A stretch of DNA of 8,517 bases, taken from NCBI GenBank assembly GCA_964410645.1, contig CAYPHV010000045.1, forward strand, positions 1-8,517, written 5' to 3'. Positions within the stretch are counted from its first letter, which is position 1; each line of letters opens with the position of its first letter. This document shows positions 6,543 through 8,517 of this stretch, piece after piece. This DNA is from JALTBU01 sp964410645. Its GTDB lineage: Bacteria > Campylobacterota > Campylobacteria > Campylobacterales > Nautiliaceae. The notes beneath the pieces are model-generated. The model was not told where the DNA came from. It saw only the letters and a program-made list of their open reading frames with translations, and made no database searches. Made by a program: the position numbers and the translations under genes.

Positions 6543-6872
6543 ATGCTGACACTTGAAGAAAAAGTTAAAGCTTTTAAAGCATTGGGTCATAAAACAAGGC
6601 TTGAAATATTTTTAAACATTTTAAGAAAACCTTATGTTTGCGGTATAAACAAAAAAGCTAAAAAGAATGATATTATTTCCCAGGCTTTATGTGTCGGAGT
6701 TATTGCGGAAAAGTTTGATTATTCTTTGCCTACCATTTCAAGACATATAAAGGAATTAAAAAATGCTAATTTAATAAAAATGGACAAAGTAGGCAATAGA
6801 ATTTTTTTAGAACCTAATATGGAAGTTATAAAAGAGCTAGGGGAATGCTTTAATTCTATGATAAAGGAGTAA
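6543..6872 (+). CDS. ArsR-family winged-helix transcriptional regulator
   Basis: This 109-residue repressor-type protein is of ArsR/SmtB form. It starts KVKAFKALGHKTRLEIFLNIL (helices 1-2), has the recognition region YSLPTISRHIKELKNANLI (60-78) and the wing KMDKVGNRIFLEP. LCVGVIAE at 49-56 occupies the place of the ELCVCDL metal-binding helix of classic ArsR, but only one of the two cysteines (C50) is present. Other cysteines are C33 and C102. Between helix 2 and this segment is a lysine-rich loop (about 34-43) longer than in typical family members. It therefore may sense a thiol, sulfur species or metal(loid) by a different cysteine set, or something else; the inducer is not identifiable. 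It heads an operon with the methyltransferase, 1 base downstream, and is divergent from the dsrE-like gene. It probably represses itself through the adjacent inverted repeat. Confidence 0.88.
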   Translation: MLTLEEKVKAFKALGHKTRLEIFLNILRKPYVCGINKKAKKNDIISQALCVGVIAEKFDYSLPTISRHIKELKNANLIKMDKVGNRIFLEPNMEVIKELGECFNSMIKE

Positions 6873-6873
6873 A

Positions 6874-7479
6874 ATGCTTTTTGATAATTTAGTTAGTGAC
6901 TATGAATCCTGGTTTGAAAAACACCCAAAAATTTATGAAGAAGAGATAAAAACCATTAAAAAACTGCTCCCAAAAGGCAAAGGTATTGAAATAGGGGTTG
7001 GAACAGGCAGGTTTGCAGCACCTCTTGGTATAAAATCCGGAATCGAACCAAGTAAAAAAATGGCTGAGATTGCCAAAAAAAGAGGAGTTAAAGTTGTAAA
7101 TATAACGGCGGAGGAGATGGATTTTGAGGAGGAATTTGATTTTGTTTTGATTGTAACTACAATTTGTTTTGTAAAAGACCCTTTAAAAACACTTCAAAAT
7201 ACATATAAAGCATTAAAAAAAGACGGATATATATTGGTGGCGTTTGTGGATTTAAGCTCTCCTCTTGGCAGAATTTATGAAAAAAATAAACAAAAATCCA
7301 AATTTTATAAAGAAGCTACTTTTTTTACAAAAGATGAGATAATAAATTTACTCGGTAAAGCCGGGTTTCGTGATTTTGAATGTGTAGAAAATTTAGACGG
7401 GGATAATCTGGAAAATTTAAGATTCAAAATAAACGAATGCAACGGTGGAGCATTTAAGGTTATAAGGGGAAGAAAATGA
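6874..7479 (+). CDS. Class I SAM-dependent methyltransferase, substrate unknown
   Basis: This 201-residue cytoplasmic protein has a Rossmann-type methyltransferase fold. Motif I is EIGVGTGRF (39-47), with the second-strand acidic residue in GIEPS (E58). FDFVLIVTTICFV (88-100) supplies motif IV, and KALKKDGYILVAFVD follows as the post-motif strand. It resembles the Methyltransf_11 group of small-molecule methyltransferases. Genes beside arsR often raise the idea of arsenite methylation, but the cysteine pattern here (C98 and two near the C-terminus) does not follow ArsM, so I do not assign that function. AAGGAG at 6864-6869 overlaps the end of the arsR-type gene, and the ATG follows the stop after one base. 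The 3' end overlaps the MBL gene by 4 bases, so regulator, methyltransferase and hydrolase form one unit. Confidence 0.85.
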   Translation: MLFDNLVSDYESWFEKHPKIYEEEIKTIKKLLPKGKGIEIGVGTGRFAAPLGIKSGIEPSKKMAEIAKKRGVKVVNITAEEMDFEEEFDFVLIVTTICFVKDPLKTLQNTYKALKKDGYILVAFVDLSSPLGRIYEKNKQKSKFYKEATFFTKDEIINLLGKAGFRDFECVENLDGDNLENLRFKINECNGGAFKVIRGRK

Positions 7480-8168
7480 AATTTAGTATAGTATTTGATA
7501 ATTACAGGGCAAATGAAAAACTGGAAAGTTTTTGGGGATTTTCCTGCATGATAGATGATTATTTTTTGTTTGATACAGGAAGCAACGGCAGGGCATTACT
7601 CAGAAATATGACAAAAATGGGGTTTGATTTGGAAAGACTGAAATATCTTTTTATATCACATTCTCATTGGGATCATATAGGGGGAATTGACAGTATTCTG
7701 GATGTTAACCAAAGTTTAGAAATGTTTGTGCCTAACAGTCTGTCCAAACTTTACATAAGAGATTTAAAAAAACTTGTCAGGGTAAAAGTTGTTAATGAAT
7801 ATTCTGCTAAATTATTCGATAATTTTTATTCAACCGGTGTTATGCATCCTGTGGGAGAGCAGAGTCTGGTGATAGATGAAGGAGATTTTTCAATTGTAGT
7901 AACCGGTTGCGCCCATCCGGGTGTTGTAAATATAGTAAAAAAAGCGATTGAGATGTTGAATAAACCTGTTTTTTATGTACTTGGCGGTTTTCATTTAATG
8001 AGAAGTGAAAAACAGGAAATTGACGGTGTTATAAAAGAACTTAAAAATTTAGGAGTTAAATATGTAACTCCTACCCATTGCAGCGGTGATTTGGCAATTA
8101 AAATGTTTAAAGAGGCATATGGGGAAAATTATATTCCCGGCGGTGTTGGAAGAATTATTGAATTTTAA
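7476..8168 (+). CDS. Metallo-beta-lactamase-fold protein, COG1237 type
   Basis: This 230-residue protein shows all expected metal ligands: H62-S-H64-W-D66-H67 (HxHxDH), H147 in TGCAHPGVVN, H173 in GGFHL and H201 in PTHCSG. The order and the GCAHPG and PTHCSG signatures match the COG1237 group. One archaeal member of that group is annotated as a dihydropterin/ribofuranosylaminobenzene phosphate synthase of methanopterin synthesis; bacterial members mostly lack a known substrate. The C-terminus PGGVGRIIEF is typical and the length is normal, so the gene is intact. It overlaps the methyltransferase by ATGA and has AAGGGGA at 7464-7470 as ribosome binding site. Together they may modify and then hydrolyse one compound under ArsR-type control. 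Calling it a pterin enzyme, beta-lactamase or nuclease would go beyond the sequence. Confidence 0.87.
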   Translation: MKFSIVFDNYRANEKLESFWGFSCMIDDYFLFDTGSNGRALLRNMTKMGFDLERLKYLFISHSHWDHIGGIDSILDVNQSLEMFVPNSLSKLYIRDLKKLVRVKVVNEYSAKLFDNFYSTGVMHPVGEQSLVIDEGDFSIVVTGCAHPGVVNIVKKAIEMLNKPVFYVLGGFHLMRSEKQEIDGVIKELKNLGVKYVTPTHCSGDLAIKMFKEAYGENYIPGGVGRIIEF

Positions 8169-8177
8169 GGATAAAAA

Positions 8178-8315
8178 ATGAAATGGATGTTTTTGATAAT
8201 AAGTTTGTTAATTTTTGCAGGATGTGCGTCAAGATCGATAAAATCAGATAATCCTTCTTATGAATTGCAGCACAGCAATGCTCAAAAGGCGTGGAAAAAT
8301 TTAGATAATAAATAA
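8178..8315 (+). CDS. Very small lipoprotein (45 aa)
   Basis: This short ORF begins MKWMFLIISLLIFAGC, a signal peptide with a charged start, a hydrophobic core and a lipobox ending FAG-C16, then ASRSIKSDNPSYELQHSNAQ and a charged end. Cleavage before C16 would leave a lipid-anchored peptide of 30 residues. F at the -3 position is not ideal but tolerated. AAGGA at 8167-8171 gives 6-base spacing to the ATG, and the gene starts 9 bases after the MBL stop, so it is probably the last gene of that operon. I recognise no family. Confidence 0.72.
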   Translation: MKWMFLIISLLIFAGCASRSIKSDNPSYELQHSNAQKAWKNLDNK

Positions 8316-8334
8316 TAGTTATTAAACTGTTATT
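8311..8334 (+). terminator. Weak AT-rich stem-loop after the lipoprotein gene
   Basis: AATAATAGTT (8311-8320) pairs with AACTGTTATT (8325-8334) over 10 bases, with one G-T wobble and a 4-base ATTA loop. It overlaps the lipoprotein stop codon and is followed by a T-rich but interrupted stretch (TAAATTTCTT). The position fits the end of the operon, but the stem is AT-rich and the T-run is poor, so termination may be partial. Confidence 0.4.
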
Positions 8335-8370
8335 TAAATTTCTTAAAATTGTAAAAAAATTGGAGTTTAT

Positions 8371-8517
8371 ATGCTAAACATCAATAAAGCAATTTTAAAG
8401 AAATATCCAAACTTAAAAAAACTTCCAAAACCTATTGCTAAAATTATTTTTAAAACAGTAAATAAGATAACGCATAAAGATGAAATTGACGAACTTTTAA
8501 AGGAATTTTCTAAAAAT
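8371..8517 (+). CDS. N-terminus of a probable hemolysin-like / lysophospholipid acyltransferase protein (cut by window end)
   Basis: The first 49 codons read MLNINKAILKKYPNLKKLPK, then a helix containing IAKIIFKTVNKITHKDEIDELLKEF. This resembles the start of proteins that begin with a short helical segment (KP..K.ILKLLKKL.HE.EIN.FL) before an acyltransferase domain, annotated as hemolysin-like GNAT or glycerol acyltransferases. The diagnostic HX4D motif would lie beyond the window, so this rests on a short lead segment only. GGAG at 8362-8365 lies 5 bases before the ATG. The 55-base spacer from the lipoprotein gene and the intervening stem-loop suggest a separate transcript, though no clear promoter is visible. 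Confidence 0.55.
   Translation, partial: MLNINKAILKKYPNLKKLPKPIAKIIFKTVNKITHKDEIDELLKEFSKN

Noticed and set aside
6874..7479. Arsenite methyltransferase (ArsM) because of the adjacent ArsR-type gene
   Set aside because: The protein is short and its few cysteines do not follow the ArsM pattern; no other arsenic gene is in the window.
1..8517. CRISPR array, tRNA, rRNA, insertion sequence or riboswitch
   Set aside because: I saw no regularly spaced repeats, tRNA-like cloverleaf, transposase or terminal inverted repeats. Apart from the N gap, no non-coding stretch exceeds about 100 bases.

Overview
The window is AT-rich, roughly 30% GC by eye, and tightly packed. Genes are separated by a few bases or overlap in ATGA or TAATG style, and most have clear AAGGAG-type ribosome binding sites. 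An oxygen-independent ribonucleotide reductase, a molybdenum-cofactor pair and DsrE/TSUP-type sulfur proteins suggest a strictly anaerobic or microaerophilic, sulfur- or nitrate-respiring bacterium. Protein style and base composition fit a Campylobacterota thermophile such as the Nautiliales (Nautilia, Caminibacter, Lebetimonas). That placement is an inference from sequence style, not a database match. A run of 100 N (6007-6106) shows this is a draft scaffold.

Left part (1-5994, all + strand): one continuous run of six genes. It begins with the class III ribonucleotide reductase large chain (46-2148), which stops after a zinc-knob-like motif and lacks the glycyl-radical domain. A 56-residue ORF (2141-2311) with its own ribosome binding site carries that missing domain (R-V-M-G-Y). 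The radical-SAM activase nrdG follows, overlapping by one base. The catalytic chain, radical-bearing chain and activase are thus made in order from one message. Next come two MoCF-domain proteins: a MoeA-like molybdopterin-binding protein with a TTG start and a canonical MoeA. A TSUP-family membrane permease follows.

Middle (5995-6542): the assembly gap, then a DsrE-family gene on the - strand that loses its last few codons in the gap. The 93-bp region between it and the next gene contains a perfect 8-bp inverted repeat, a good extended -10 promoter to the right and a weaker promoter to the left. This looks like a shared control region for the divergent genes.

Right part (6543-8517, + strand): an operon of an ArsR-type repressor, a class I SAM methyltransferase, a COG1237-type metallo-beta-lactamase-fold protein and a 45-residue lipoprotein. 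A weak stem-loop follows, then the start of a gene resembling the N-terminus of the 'hemolysin'/lysophospholipid acyltransferase family, cut by the window edge. The most notable observations are the split NrdD and the ArsR-controlled methyltransferase/MBL/lipoprotein operon divergent from DsrE, whose function I cannot assign.
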